From contig JAQGDQ010000126.1 of NCBI GenBank assembly GCA_030141605.1, positions 248,001 through 312,000 on the forward strand: a DNA stretch of 64,000 bases, written 5' to 3'. Positions 1-64,000 of the stretch are shown piece by piece. Origin of the DNA: Tubiluchus corallicola (lineage: Eukaryota > Priapulida > Priapulimorpha > Priapulimorphida > Tubiluchidae). A program made the translations under genes and the position numbers. The notes under the pieces were generated by a model. It ran no database searches and was not told the DNA's origin. It was given only the letters and a program-made list of their open reading frames with translations. The number at the start of each line of letters is the position of its first letter. Within the stretch, counting starts at the first letter, position 1.

Positions 1-396
1 CCATACTATCAAATCGTAGCCTACAAGAAACTTCACAGAAAACATGAATGTGAATTATGCGTTGATGTTAAAGATCAAGCTACAGTAACGATAAAAGAAG
101 CGCCGAGAAAACAAGCGAGAGAGAAATATTATATATATAACCTGGTAATTACTTCTTGTTCACCATATTCATCAATGTGTATCGGCACCCACGGTTTTCG
201 TACTGTGAGGCCCCTTATATGTTGTCTGTGTACCTTCATTCTTGTACTCAGTGTGGAGATAATTTCGTCTACATTGTGTTCTCCTCATGTGACATCAGAA
301 CAACGTGTAGTACAGTTTAAATTCCCTTTAATTACAAAAATCGCCTTTCTTGACTTTACAACAAAAGGTTTACATTCGCATTGCGATTGCAAGTAG
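1..396 (+). other. Open reading frame at the left edge, unidentified
   Basis: Frame 1 is open from the first base to a TAG at 394. The first 45 codons are Lys/Glu-rich (KKLHRKHECELC and similar); the rest looks non-coding. A possible donor AACCTG|GTAATT lies near 146. It may be the last part of an exon of a gene to the left, or chance. I recognise no domain. Confidence 0.15.
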
Positions 397-2035
397 CACA
401 ACTTGGTTTTTTAAGACACTTTTTAACTCCAGCCTCATTTGGAAATCTTTATTCCGACTTTGACAGAAATTTCCTTAAATTATGAGGTTGACGTCATTAA
501 CTTGAAAATAAGATAGTGCTCTTCTTGCGATTACTTCTTCTTTTGTGATTAGGGGGTTGACGTTTACGACCCAGCAATTTGGTTTCTCTCATGATTCTCC
601 CCTGTTTCTCACTGCTGTTCATAGGAAGACTATTCTGGATAATGCGGAATGTGTTTATATTGTTAAGGTTGTATGTGCATTACGAAAATTAACTCGTTTT
701 GCTCTGGAAATTTTGTTTTTTCTTTAAGTAATTCCTCCTCATCTTGTGATAAAGCTGTCACTTTACCATTGAAAATCATTTCTACTGCATATGAGTAATT
801 CTGTTTAATGAGGTATTCGCACAACCTGGTCGAGACACATTGATGTGGCAAACAGGACTTTAATGCAATACCTTTTTTCCAGGTTTTTCTAGAGCAAATG
901 CTGAGAACTACAGAAATGTAATAGAGGAGAATTCATAAAATCTTATGAGGCCACAATTAAACCTCAAAATTAAACAGCTGAAAAATAGTTTTCTCAAGGA
1001 TAGATGGCAGCACTGCCTTGATAAACTGCATACTCATTGTATCTGACCAGTGTTGCCAAATAAAATGAAAGCTGTGTGTAAACATTTAATTGTATTTATC
1101 ATGGAGATCATATATAAGTAAGCTTGATTAGGTAGTCATCAAAGTAGCAACAACATGTAACAACAACATCCAGATGAGTAGCGATTTGAGTTGATGCGGA
1201 ATGAGCTTCAACCAAAAACTGGACTTAATAATGAATAAAATTGTTTTAACAACCACAAGAGAAGTGTTTGAAAGTACTTTTGTCCGGCAAAAATTTCTTG
1301 CATATGTGATCGGCAAATTCAATTTCGACCAGGAAAGAACATTTCGCCCCGACCGACTTTGATTTTGGGTGTCACAACACAATACAAGTGATAAAGTTTC
1401 TGTTGCAATTAGCTTCGTCATGTTTGTTTTTTTCCGTAGCTATTAGCTAAGAAAACTTTTAATGCTACGCAGTGAAGTTACTGCGAGCGCGATATTTATT
1501 TTAGCTAAAACAATTCATATTCGTAATGAAATAGAAAAAAGAACTATGGTAAATGGTAAAATGGTAAAAAATCAATAATATTGTGTTTAATTAAATTTGA
1601 GTATTTTGCATGTTTGGGTAGGATGTCATAATCATCTTGAGAACTTCTTGAGGTTTTGTCGATTAACTTTGGTCATTAACAACGTTACAATGCATGTGCA
1701 TGGTTTTCTAGTTTGAGACGAGTTTTTTTAGTTGAAAAGTCTCAACTAAAAATTCAGTAAAATTCAGGAAATGTGATTTTACTTCAAACTTCTTACTTCA
1801 ATTTCATTTGAATGATGTCTAAAATATTCGATTTCAAAAGTAAATTTTCAAAATTTTCACGGTTTGGGATGGGGACACCCCTTGCTCATTCGGGGCTTCG
1901 TTCCTCGCACACCAACCGGTCGTGTAGTACTTCAATTTTGCTTCCGTTGCGGTTGTAGTAAATTTCCGCAGGAATGCGCCGAGACGGTTTATTATACGCC
2001 TACAAGAGCACTGACGCTTATTTGCGTGAGTCTTT
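397..2035. other. Upstream of the SLC1 gene; no feature recognised
   Basis: AT-rich sequence with no supported exon, repeat or clear core promoter. The 5' untranslated region of the transporter should lie in its right part. The sequence just before the ATG (1860-2035) is less AT-rich than its surroundings, but I cannot mark a start site. Confidence 0.5.
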
Positions 2036-18565
<16,530 letters not shown>

Positions 18566-21500
18566 TATAATACGGGATAGGGACTGGCGCGTGAGGAAGA
18601 AACCCCTTCTAGTTGCTACGCAGTTCCATTCCAACGGGCGTTGCTCTACCTAAGTAGTTCTCTTTTCAAGGGATTTTATTGTTCAGTGCCCATATCTTCG
18701 ATAATGAAACATTATACCTAAGTAACCTAAGTGTGGATTTTTAAAAATTTAAAATTGTTTTTGCTCATGTGTGGGTATGGGGGACATAAGTGTGAATTTT
18801 TAAAAATTTAAAATACGTTGGGCAAAGAGAACCGCAGTTATGCTATTTAATCTCGAACACCTTACACTACATAGAGCATCTGCATTTGCGGTACAATATA
18901 CTGGGGTATAGTAAATGCGTTATACGCAGAACTGGACTGTTCACGGTACCAATAACAATAACAATAGCAGTAACAGTAACAGCAACATCAACAGCAGTCC
19001 CAGCAACAAAAGAAGTGAATGTAGCAGCAACGATAGTAGCAATACCAGCAGTAACAGCAGGAGTGGTACCAACTGGGCAAATATTATTTCTAGATATGTG
19101 GAGATGAAATTCGTTTTACTTTATACTCCTGATAGGTTAGGCACAGATCCCTATGTCCCATGACCCGCAACTCATCGTGCCTTTATTCAGTCATAGATTC
19201 AATTGTTCACAGAATCCATCATTGATTCACACGATCATCTTATTATTCCTTTGTAAATCCCGCCAACGTCAGGGCATTCACGAAGTTGTCTAAACAAGGC
19301 AAAATGCTTGGCAAAAATTACATAAAATTAAATTATTTTATCACATCGAAAGGGTTTTGGAGCTCTGTAAGTTTGAATTCAGCATTCATCGAAAGAATTC
19401 ACTAACTAATGTAGGACTGACTAATGTAGTTAATTACACCTATCTAGAATAATCCTCTTAGAAACGACAATGAATCAACGCCTTGTTCAGGTGCGCATGC
19501 GTCTTTCATTAATGAGGTATACAGGCAGAGACAGTATGACAGGCAAAACTACCCAGATGCAATTTTCCTTTCCATCAATTTACTGTCTAATAGCTAAGCC
19601 TTGGCTGATAAAACATGTGTGTCACACTGTTTTCTTCTTCCTAAACGACAAAAATAAACCGCAAATAGGTATTCCTAAGAAAAATACGTTATTTTATTAT
19701 CTAACATTACCTAATATAATCACATTAAATTTACCAGTTGTGTATGTAACATTTGGCATCGTTAATCAACTATGACATGTATGCTGTTCATGAACTGCTT
19801 ATTTACTTATTTACATAACATCATTAATAAATCAGCATCTCATTTTGAATGAAAACACAGACTCGGACTCTAAGTTTATGTCTATAATGTAATTAATGGA
19901 AGTTACAATAAATATACGAATCCGATTTTTCCATTACAGTTGTGTACAAGTATTTAAGATTATACCTTCGTAATTATATTACAATATACACTTAATTTTG
20001 GTGCACAGTCCTGACAATATGTAATGTGTGTAACTGGCATGCAACCCATCGTATCTATGACATTTAATAGTCTCTCTAGTCACTGCGTTTATTGCTGCCT
20101 GCATATGTAGGACAATAAAGCATAATGCTATCAACTGATAACGCCTTGAGGCTTCTTTGAAACTTAGAGAGAGGGGGGATTTGACCATCCTTTTCTCATG
20201 GGCACCTTTTCTTGATTGCGATGATGTACAACCACATAACAATTTCTCTTACCTGGGTTACACACCAAGGGCGATCTAGCTTAACATATTTACAATAAAT
20301 AAAAAGCGATTTTTGAAAAAAGAGAAAAATACTAAGAAACTGTATAATCTGCCAAACAGATAACCAAAAGTGCTAATATAAGTTTCAGAAGAGCAAGAAC
20401 TCGTGAGCAAAATGACTGCGACTTCCAACTTGAACCTAAAAGAAAGAACACTGCATTGAAATTAACAAGGTTAAACCGGTGGTAGTGGCGGTGGTCGGTG
20501 TCCTTATTAGTTTAGGTATATCTCTAATCTCTATTTGCAGGCAATAAATTCCGATGTGCGATTGTTATTGATTACAAAGTCCTAGTAGAGAACGCAATCA
20601 CAATTCTATAGCATATTTGCTTAAAAGGACAACGTAAAATATGAACTATTGATTAGTAAATTGTCATAGTCCTGCTGTGATGTGTATACGTAAAGTACCT
20701 AAACTGAAGCAACGCAACGTAGGTGGCTTAAAACAATCACACAATGGCTAGACAGCTCTGCAAGGTTGGCCTGCTAGCTTGAAAGTAGCGGCTGGCAATT
20801 TATCTTAAAAAACAGGTGGAGTGCAGAAATGTATGAGTGAGTGGTGAGAGGTAGCCTGAAGTACTCAGTCGGTTAGTTAGGTATATTAACTGAATGAGTA
20901 AGTGAACGAGCAAAATTATAAAAATATGAACCTGAGTTATTTCCTCCTTTGACTGACCGCCCATCGACCTTGGCACCGTCTCCAATTTTATTTTGATTTA
21001 CTGAAGAATCAGGCGATAAGTTGTTTATGCCTACCATAAAAGATGAATATGATCATCAAGTAATTCCTGAATGAGAATGAATTTTACTACTACAAGTAAT
21101 GCACATGGCTTCAGCATAGATTGAAGCCGATTTAGCAGGTAAATATTCCATTTGCATTTCGCCACAGAGACTAAGTAATGGAAAGAACTTCGAACGATTG
21201 CAAATAAATATTTCTTGCAAATGGTCGATTTTCACACATGTTCGTTGCATCAGATAAACAAGAATTGATTCTCAGCATCCGCTTTTAAAGACAAGACGTT
21301 GTCCTTTCCTGCGCTTTTACTGTGTTCTAAAAGAACCTTTTTTAAACTGCCAAAATTGTGTTTACTGCTATGACGATCATGAAGGTATGAAAAGTTTTGC
21401 GTAATCACGCCTGCGTATGTTTACAATTCTTTCCGACACGCCCATTCAGTGATTTTATCAAATAGATTATACCTGATTGGTATTCTGCTCATTAACTGCT

Positions 21501-22032
21501 GATTGGATCGTCAGTCCATGCTGGTGCCTGTTCCAGAAGAATGGGTAGCAAAGTGAATCATGAAAATTGTTAATACTAAATGGTTGTGATTGGACCAGAT
21601 GACAAAGGCGAGGTTTCTTACCTATGTAGACGAACATAAGCCTACGTTTAGCTTTCGCAGAAAAAAATTGTCAGGGTAAATATGGCAGATGAAGCCGCCA
21701 AGGAACAACTTTCCTAGTGGTCACCCCCTGTTTACTAACTATATTTAATGCAGTTTAATTTTGGGAGCTCGACATACATAACGACTTATCATTACTTTAT
21801 AAACATTATCTATTAGAATGACATTAAAACTAAAACTAAAGCTAAAACTTGTAATAACTAAAATATTGTATACATACCTTGATCATGAGATTGTGATGTT
21901 ATCTCGTTTAAGTCGTAACCCAAATCTTGTGCGCCGGCTGTGATGAAAACGAAACAAGACATAACACTAGGAGTCAAAAATGCAGTTCATTACCATGCCC
22001 TCAAATTTCATTCTATGTGCAATGAAAGATCC

Positions 22033-22063
<31 letters not shown>

Positions 22064-22507
22064 GTCGTTGTTATCATTGTTGTCTTGTTGTTGTGTTGTT
22101 TTTGTTGTTGTTGTTGTTGTTGTTGTTATAATTATCGTTATCCTTATATCGCTTCACTATCATTATCATTATCCTTATTATTTTTTCCTCCGCTAATCTG
22201 CCAACGATGTGGCAAACTCTTACTCACAGATTTTATTTATTCTACACTTCTGCACCATGTTCACTCTAAAGCAAAGTTGTAAAAACGGTTATATAGAAAA
22301 GAATGGACACAGGTGTAAATTAATATCGTTGCAGTAGACTTATGAAGCCAAGTATGGTTGTACTAAAATTATCAGTCGACTCTGCTGATAATTTTATCAT
22401 TTTAGTTATTAACATAACGTTATCAATCAAGTTATCATTTAGTTCCTTGTATAACTGCTGTTTTAACATTTTTTTAAAAATAATGAGGGAATTTTTAACG
22501 TACCACG

Positions 22508-22539
<32 letters not shown>

Positions 22540-23588
22540 GCTCGAATATGTTAAAATGCATAAGCGAAGTTTTTGCGTTTAAGAGGAAACAAATTCTCGC
22601 CAATTGCAACCTGGTATTAACTCGTCTTCGTTAAAAATTTTCATAATTTTTCATAGGCTGAAATTTCTAACATTCCTAAAGTTGCAGTGCTTTAAGTCTC
22701 AGAACACATTAGTTGGTTGAAATCATGATAGACGCGGATCTTTCATTATGGGAAGCTATAATTAAAGTTAATAAGCGCGATTGAATAACACTAAACCGAG
22801 TTGTTACATTGTACTTAGCGAAGGAAGGTGAGCAGTGCCAAATTAATAGGTGCATCATCATTGACAGCCGAAGAAATGTTTCTGGGCGGTTTCATACGTC
22901 GAATTGCCACAGGCTATTTCTCTCTCTGATAGAGGAGAGATATACATCCAGACGTGCCCGTAAAACACGTCTTATGGTGCAGTGTATCATTTTTAGAGCA
23001 TTATTCTTGATAATGAGATAAAGTTCGCGTTCTATCATAACAAATCACACTAATTTGTCACAGCCGTTGACTGCTGCATCCCAGCTTGCAGTGAGTCGAA
23101 TTGTGAAAAATATATGTATATCAAAAGATATATGATTCACAAAAAATGTGCAACACATATGGATCCACCTTGATTTCTATGGTTGCTCTTTTTTCTGCCT
23201 CCTCGTCGATTATGTCTTCGTGATTCTGAACCAGCTGGTGGCGCCTCGATTTCTGAAAATTTGTTTTATAAGATTTTAATGGTTACAGCTTATAGTTGCC
23301 CCGGTTTCGTAGTTGATTTACTGTCTCATTTCACAGAGTTTTCGTACAAAATATTCTGGCTGGCGTTGTTTTTAACACTTGCAGCTTATTAAAAATGCTT
23401 TTTTGTATGTTAAACATCTGGCGATTTTATAAGGGCAAAGTTAAAACAACCAAACATCTAAGCTGTGATAACAACAATTGCTGAGATCTTGTCATCTATT
23501 GTTTCATGTTTCGTTGTTTCATTGTTTCATTGTTTCATTGACAATACTCTGTGCAATACTTGGATTTGAACACTTTAAATGTTCTTAC
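18566..23588. other. Region between the convergent SLC1 and lachesin-like genes
   Basis: About 5 kb without a recognisable gene. It contains an AAC/AGC-rich trinucleotide stretch (18950-19075), an ATT then TTG repeat (22034-22128) and a TA repeat (22508-22536). Several AATAAA sites occur (for example 19649 and 19911), but none can be tied to either gene. Confidence 0.6.
22034..22536. repeat. ATT, TTG and TA microsatellites
   Basis: (ATT)n at 22034-22063, an impure TTG run at 22080-22128, and (TA)14 at 22508-22536, separated by ordinary AT-rich sequence. Confidence 0.9.
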
Positions 23589-58624
<35,036 letters not shown>

Positions 58625-59639
58625 TATGGTTTCAGTTATTTTTGTCTGACTGTGGTTCACTGTTTGTGAAAAAGTTTATTGCATAGTTGGAAAAGTTTAT
58701 TACGTAGTTGCGTTGACGTGATTTAGTACAATGCTGCATTCATCTTCCAATGCTGCACAACTTGATAAGATTGCAAATAAACAGAGGATTAGATAAGCGC
58801 TGCAACAGTGATCTAAGCGTGAAGCCAGATTAACTGCTGAATTAGCTGTTGGCACTTTTTCAGTTTAATCAGCAGTCACAATACACAAGTTAAAAAAAGA
58901 TGCCAGATATTCGAACTTTTTGAAAGCTGAAAAGCTTGTTGTTCACATAAACTGTCATTTTATTGGCATCATTTACGCTACCGTTTAAATAATTTAATGC
59001 GTATCTAAACAATTACACAGTAACAAGTCACGGTACTGTCGGCAATAAGTAGTCGTTTTGTACATTATCTAGTTATTTTATGATCACACAATAATATGCA
59101 GACGACAACTATTATTAGGCCCAAAAATGAAGGCCTGCCATGTTTCAGTTTCACCAGCTATTAAATGACTAACACGACACATTAACCATAAAGCAAACTT
59201 TCCATCACCTGTACAATTTTTTAGAACGAACAGTTTTCTTAATTAAGTACTTGAATAATTATATAGTGATAAAGACAAACTCGCTATGAAGCCCGTGAAC
59301 GTTCGGCGAATCTTTGGTCTTGTGCAACTAACGCAACAACCAAGAAAGAAGGTTGCGCTGATCACTAATCGATATACTTTCAACGCAGTGAAAATCTGGA
59401 ATAGAGTACTTTTCTACAAGGAGAATAGCTTGAGTGGGATTTTAGTGATGTTTATCTCTTGTGGGAATTGAATTTTTTATGAAAGCCATATTAAATCATA
59501 CTTGCAATTCCGTCTTTATGCTTGCAAGTTTGTTAATGGCTGCTTCGGTATTCGCATGCGCGCCTATAAAACTGTTTAGAAAAGGATATAAAGTTGATAA
59601 AACACCAAGGTTGTAGCTAGTTTTTGAAACATGCCATTA

Positions 59640-59886
59640 CTGACATATTATTTTTCTCGAGTTTGTTATAAAATGCTCCAGCGAGAGTTTAGCCCGTTAC
59701 ACAACTGCCTACCTCTCCTAGTACCAGATGACATGTACTCAGTTAAGACTAAGTAGGTCTGGAAGAGGATAAAGTCATGTTCAAGCTGTGAATACCTCGA
59801 AAAATCGCGACATGAGTGGGATTTGAACTAAGAACTTCTGGATGGCAACGAAGTGCCGTAAACACTCGACCACCGCGCCTTCCACT
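59640..59886 (-). mobile_element. tRNA-Ser/Leu-like SINE
   Basis: On the minus strand, GGTGGTCGAGTGTTTACGGC resembles the tRNA-Leu/Ser A-box region and AGTTCAAATCCC the B box, 45 bp apart. An unrelated body of about 170 bp follows. The 5' half (GGAAGGCGCGG) does not pair properly with the 3' side, so a working tRNA gene is unlikely. Confidence 0.5.
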
Positions 59887-62778
59887 GAAAGCTTGAATGC
59901 TATTAAAATAACGAATTGCTACATTTTTATGGCTATTAAAATAATTTCATAATAATCATAATTTATTGGTTGAAAACATATTTACAAGAGCACAAGGTCA
60001 TTAAAATACCAAATTCAGATACAAGAACAAGAACACAAAACAAGAGGAACACGAAACCATAAACCATAAATGCCATAAATTTTTATGTGTTCAAGGGCTA
60101 ATGAGGGTTTGCCTTGTGTATTTATATCTAGATATTTTGATGTAGTTTGGCACTCTGCAAATTGTAATTTATGCACTCATTTGCAGGGCTTCTTAATGTA
60201 GGCGATTGTATAGTGTGTGCTCATTATCAAGGTTAATCCTTTATGATAAGACACTGAAATAGTAAAGGCGTTTCAGTTACATTTCTCTAACGAGGTGCCC
60301 TATAGAAGTGTTTGTAATTGTACCTGCCGGTTCCATAACATTATTTGTCTCATTTCAGTATTGCCCGACATGTAGAAATGGTAGAAGGCAAAAACCAGAT
60401 AAAAGGCTATTTAGAAAAAAATATAAACATGATAAAAACAAGAGTGGTGCAACTAGTTTCCTAACATAAACGAACAAACTGTCGCGGTAGACAATTGTCT
60501 TATCCTAGGATGCTCCTCCATTGTGAGCAAAAGGAATAACCGCTGTCCCAGGCCCACTGCTCTTTCTCATTTTGAGCACTTTTACCCACGAAATTACTGA
60601 ACTCAGGCTCACTGAGCTTGTTACACTTACTTAAACAATTTAATTCTTCAGGATATTCCACAGGATATTCACTTTGAGCAACTCTTAGCGACATCATGAG
60701 CTTTTAAAAACTTGCATGGTATAAGAATGGAGTAAGCGTATTTTCCGTGGTAGTAATAAATGGGTTGTAGGTATAAATAATGCGGATATGCCATTAACTA
60801 TACTGTTTTTATGACTTGTTGGCCTTTACACTGAAGACGGTAACGTCTTAACGTTCTCAAAGTCATCAATATTTTACGCGTTTCATTAGTAATTTCTTCC
60901 GCAGAGAGTATCATTAAGGCAGTAAACACCTTGCTAGCTGTGTTCAAATATTAATGCTGTTCCCTGCTGCTGATTACTTTGTTCCAGTAGAGGCAATAAT
61001 TAAGTGCGTTGATGGATTCGTACTGTAATTACACGAATACGCGTGCTCTTGCACTACCACATTAAGAAACAAAAGCGGAAATGACTACAAAATTGAAACG
61101 TCACCTATAATTACAGTATTTTCAATTTTTAATCTTTACCTTTAGTTAGGAATTTGTCATGTCGCAAATAACACACAAGCAAAGATTGTCATTAAAAATT
61201 AAAATTTATAGAAACAATAAAGGATCGCATATAGATAACAATAACTAGGATTACTATTACCAATAACAGCAGTATTGGTAGCGGCGGCGACGACAGTAGC
61301 AACGACAGTAGCAACTTGGGCGGAAGCCAATTTTGTATAATATTGACTGTCTTTGTAATAGGCTTTGCTGCCGTCTATTGGGTAAAAATGAAACTGAAAT
61401 CGTAACTTCTGGTAACAATTCAATGTGTTCCAAATTTCAGTAATTTTTAAACGCATGTTTAAACTAAAAAGTTCGAAAGCTTTAACTCATTGAACATTAT
61501 TAAATGTATAATTTAATACTTTCTGTATTATAATACTTAATACTTATTGTAATATAATTACATACACTTTATTGAACGGATACATTACTCCTATTATGCT
61601 ACTGTTTTAAGATGCGACAAAAATTCCTGTTCAGTCATGTTAACGAATTTGCCATTAAGTCATTTCTGCGTAGAGGCTCAATTACACACAGTTGTTTTAT
61701 TGCGTTTAAGGTTTTTGAACATTGTTTATAGAATAGCATTTAGTGAATAATGCGTACTGTCGGTCAACTAATAATCATTTGTTCAAACTATTTACTCAGT
61801 AATGAATTGGAGTTAGCCTTTACACTTTTATTTATCTGAAAATTTATTGCGTAAACGTTTACAGTAAGAACAGCCTGATGCTAAATTGTTCGCTTTTCTC
61901 ACATACTAACTGTTTTCTCACATCGCATCTGTTTATGTGGCACAGCCGGTAATTCTGCAGCTACTGCAGTGGCAACCCAGTATATTTTCTTTTGACGCTA
62001 AATTGATTGCGATGAAAGATAACCTAATTTACTTACATTTCAGTTGGTTTTTGAGTTTGTGTGTGTGGTTTTTCATGTGTCTGCAATTTTCACGTTAGTT
62101 ATTTAATTGCAGTTTTTAGACAGTTAGCGGTAACGTTTTGCAAAATTAACATCAAGGTCTAGCGTGTTGGAAGCTCGCCTAGCTGCGCCTCTACTAGCAC
62201 CTGTGCGGCTGTGTCCCCCACACTCGCCTGCGTCGGTGTCGATTATATAAAGCTGTACCTCCTTTGGGGTAATAACAGTTATCGGACAGTTATAGGTAAT
62301 ATTTACAACTCATTACGTAGATGTAGAACAAAGGAAGCAAGACGTAAATAAAATGGGTTAAAAATGAGTATCGTAATTAGTAAATAAATGTAGTTTTCTT
62401 CCTGCAGCAAATAAAACAAACTGTAGCGTGGATTTTTCAGCAATTACACCCAGCTAGAGTTAAGCTTCTTTTTACGATTCAGCTGTCAGAGTTTTAAGAG
62501 GCAATATACATTGAAGTGAAATAACTTACTAGATGCTTAGGGCTTGTGTTACCCATTTAATGTTTTTTAGTTCTGCTTGTTTAGCTTAACTGACGTGAAG
62601 GCGAATGGAGTGCTTTGTAGTTATTAATGTTAAAAATAAACTTAAACTTCAGAATTCTTGTTCATATATATACGTATGCACTTTTTGATGACTGAATCAG
62701 TTACAATGACTTTCTAAAGCTTTTTTAGTGTACTATACACGCGTTTATCACTCTTGCGAAGAAAATCTGTGCACAAAA
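59887..62778. other. Upstream of the plus-strand signal-peptide exon; little recognised
   Basis: AT-rich sequence with a GAC/AGC-rich short tract (61270-61315) and a GC-richer stretch at 62155-62250. A TATATATA run at 62664-62672 is about 110 bp before the ATG at 62779 and might be promoter-related. No gene is supported. Confidence 0.45.
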
Positions 62779-62851
62779 ATGATTATAAGAGTGATTGTGA
62801 CATTCCTAATTTTAGGAGAAATAATTAATCTGTTTTCAGACGCTAATACAG
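62779..62851 (+). CDS. Probable signal-peptide first exon of a gene running off the right edge
   Basis: ATG with A at -3, then MIIRVIVTFLILGEIINLFS, then DANT, and a phase-1 donor ACAG|GTAAGA. The short N-terminal charge, hydrophobic core and phase-1 donor are typical of first exons of secreted or membrane proteins with Ig or EGF modules. No downstream exon is recognisable in the remaining 1.1 kb, so the product is unknown. It lies head-to-head with the lachesin-like gene, 4.2 kb away. Confidence 0.45.
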
Positions 62852-64000
62852 GTAAGAGCTAAAGACGTCACTAATTTTCCACAAATTCCGCGAACATTTG
62901 ACCGACAGGAAGCAGTGGAATTGACTCAACATTTTCTCTTGATGGCACGAATTACATGGTTTTGAAAGGTGGCACACCAAATCTGTTATAGCCAGTAATT
63001 GTGCTCCTTTAGTAAAATCATAGCCAGATGCAATTTTAAAGATGACCATAGCTCTTATTCTTGAGCAAAGGCATGCAAATCTTTTAAGTCAATTATGCAA
63101 TGTTGTGCGTAATAATAAGCAGTGAACAGTAATTAGTTTGCGTCATGCTCCATGCATGTGAAGGCTCTCAGTAATAACGAACAAATAAAATCTGTAAATC
63201 TGACACAGTTAAAATGAGGAATTGTACTGCACGAAAGCAGTAATTTAGTTGTGGGAGCAATGATATAACCTGGGTATAAAGAAACAATTATCTAGTAATT
63301 TGAATAAGTGATGACATCTCAAGGTTATGGGATTAAGAAAGGACTATCACATGAACAATTGAAGAAGAAAACGATTATGTCCTAATTAGATTGTTTTGGT
63401 GTGGTTCTCCAACGCAATTTTCCATGGAGTACATGAAAACTCAGCCATTTTTTATTTGTATTAAATCTAGTTTACTTAGCGCTTTCATTTGCATTAGCAT
63501 GGCAGTTTTGGTTTGTTATAGTGCGTAGTTCTCTAGTGTAACACTTTTGGTCCAAGATCTCAAAATTGCTCAAGGTTGGCGTAGGGCCACCCTCAATATT
63601 CTTAACGAGGACCATCAGAAGATCATAAAACCACCGAGAGAAAAACTTACACGGAAAAAGCAAGGTTCACCTCACCGGCTGTCGGACTAGTGCTACTGTT
63701 ACAAAAAACAACTTGGCAGAAATATTTTTTAGGACCTGGAATGCAATGATTATTGGTATTTGGTAACTGACCAATTAACAAAACACTAGGCGTCTCCTCG
63801 TCGGTCACCTTACCAATATCACTTCTCTAGCACAATAAAAGCTTGTAAGCTTCACTGAAATACATCTTGTATGCAATGAGCTTGTGTAACAGGCAACTCA
63901 CTATGAGGTCCTCGATATAAAACTATTACAAAAATGCAAAAAGTCGTCACTATAATATAAAGTATCAAGACTTTTTATTTATTTTTATTGCACGCACAAG
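62852..64000. other. Right-edge sequence, possibly first intron of the plus-strand gene
   Basis: It starts with the donor GTAAGA. I find no acceptor followed by a recognisable coding block, and the open frames are short and unlike any family I know. Confidence 0.4.

Noticed and set aside
18886-19163. Val/Ala/Thr-rich and Asn/Ser-rich overlapping open frames
   Set aside because: Both come from the same AAC/AGC trinucleotide stretch; no splice or start context supports a gene.

Overview
The window is nuclear DNA from an animal. Genes are split into small exons with GT-AG introns in matching phase, AT-rich introns run to 21 kb, and there are many microsatellites and several classes of degraded transposons. 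The two solved genes are an SLC1-type glutamate/neutral amino acid transporter and a lachesin-like three-Ig adhesion protein. These point to a bilaterian, most likely an invertebrate, because lachesin is best known from arthropods and other protostomes. The sequence alone does not fix the phylum.

Layout. (1) 1-2035: upstream sequence, with an unexplained open frame at the left edge. (2) 2036-18565, plus strand: a complete ten-exon SLC1-family transporter of about 472 residues. All exon junctions are in phase. One exon codes for only 14 residues and begins 26 bases after a long AAT microsatellite. Intron 2 (6.6 kb) holds most of the inserted DNA: a hAT-like element that begins 9 bases after the exon 2 boundary, CTA and TCTG/TCTA microsatellites, a broken 3.9 kb non-LTR retrotransposon, and a copy of a 500 bp repeat that recurs at 55.6 kb. 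(3) 18566-23588: the space between two convergent genes. (4) 58624-23589, minus strand: a seven-exon lachesin/neurotrimin-like gene of about 383 residues. It has a signal-peptide exon, three Ig domains and a probable membrane anchor, and its first intron is 21.4 kb. That intron holds two SINE or LINE remnants, a 20 bp minisatellite, a foldback MITE and a 2.8 kb element with 260-290 bp inverted arms. A Tc1/mariner remnant lies beside that element. (5) 58625-64000: upstream of the Ig gene, with a tRNA-derived SINE. At 62779 on the plus strand there is a signal-peptide exon with a good splice donor, probably the start of another gene that continues past the right edge.

Most notable biology. The transporter keeps the SLC1 TM8 signature that selects acidic substrates (D-x-x-R-T...N...D). 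It has changed several residues that coordinate sodium and couple potassium in known glutamate transporters: NMDGT is NMNGT, the TM3 tyrosine is Phe, and the Tyr-Glu pair after NMDGT is Phe-Val. Both re-entrant hairpin tips also differ. This suggests a divergent SLC1 member with altered ion coupling.

The two solved genes are not an operon and nothing in the sequence links their functions, though both types are commonly neuronal. All gene models were assembled by eye from splice consensus, phase agreement and family resemblance. No alignment or expression data were available.
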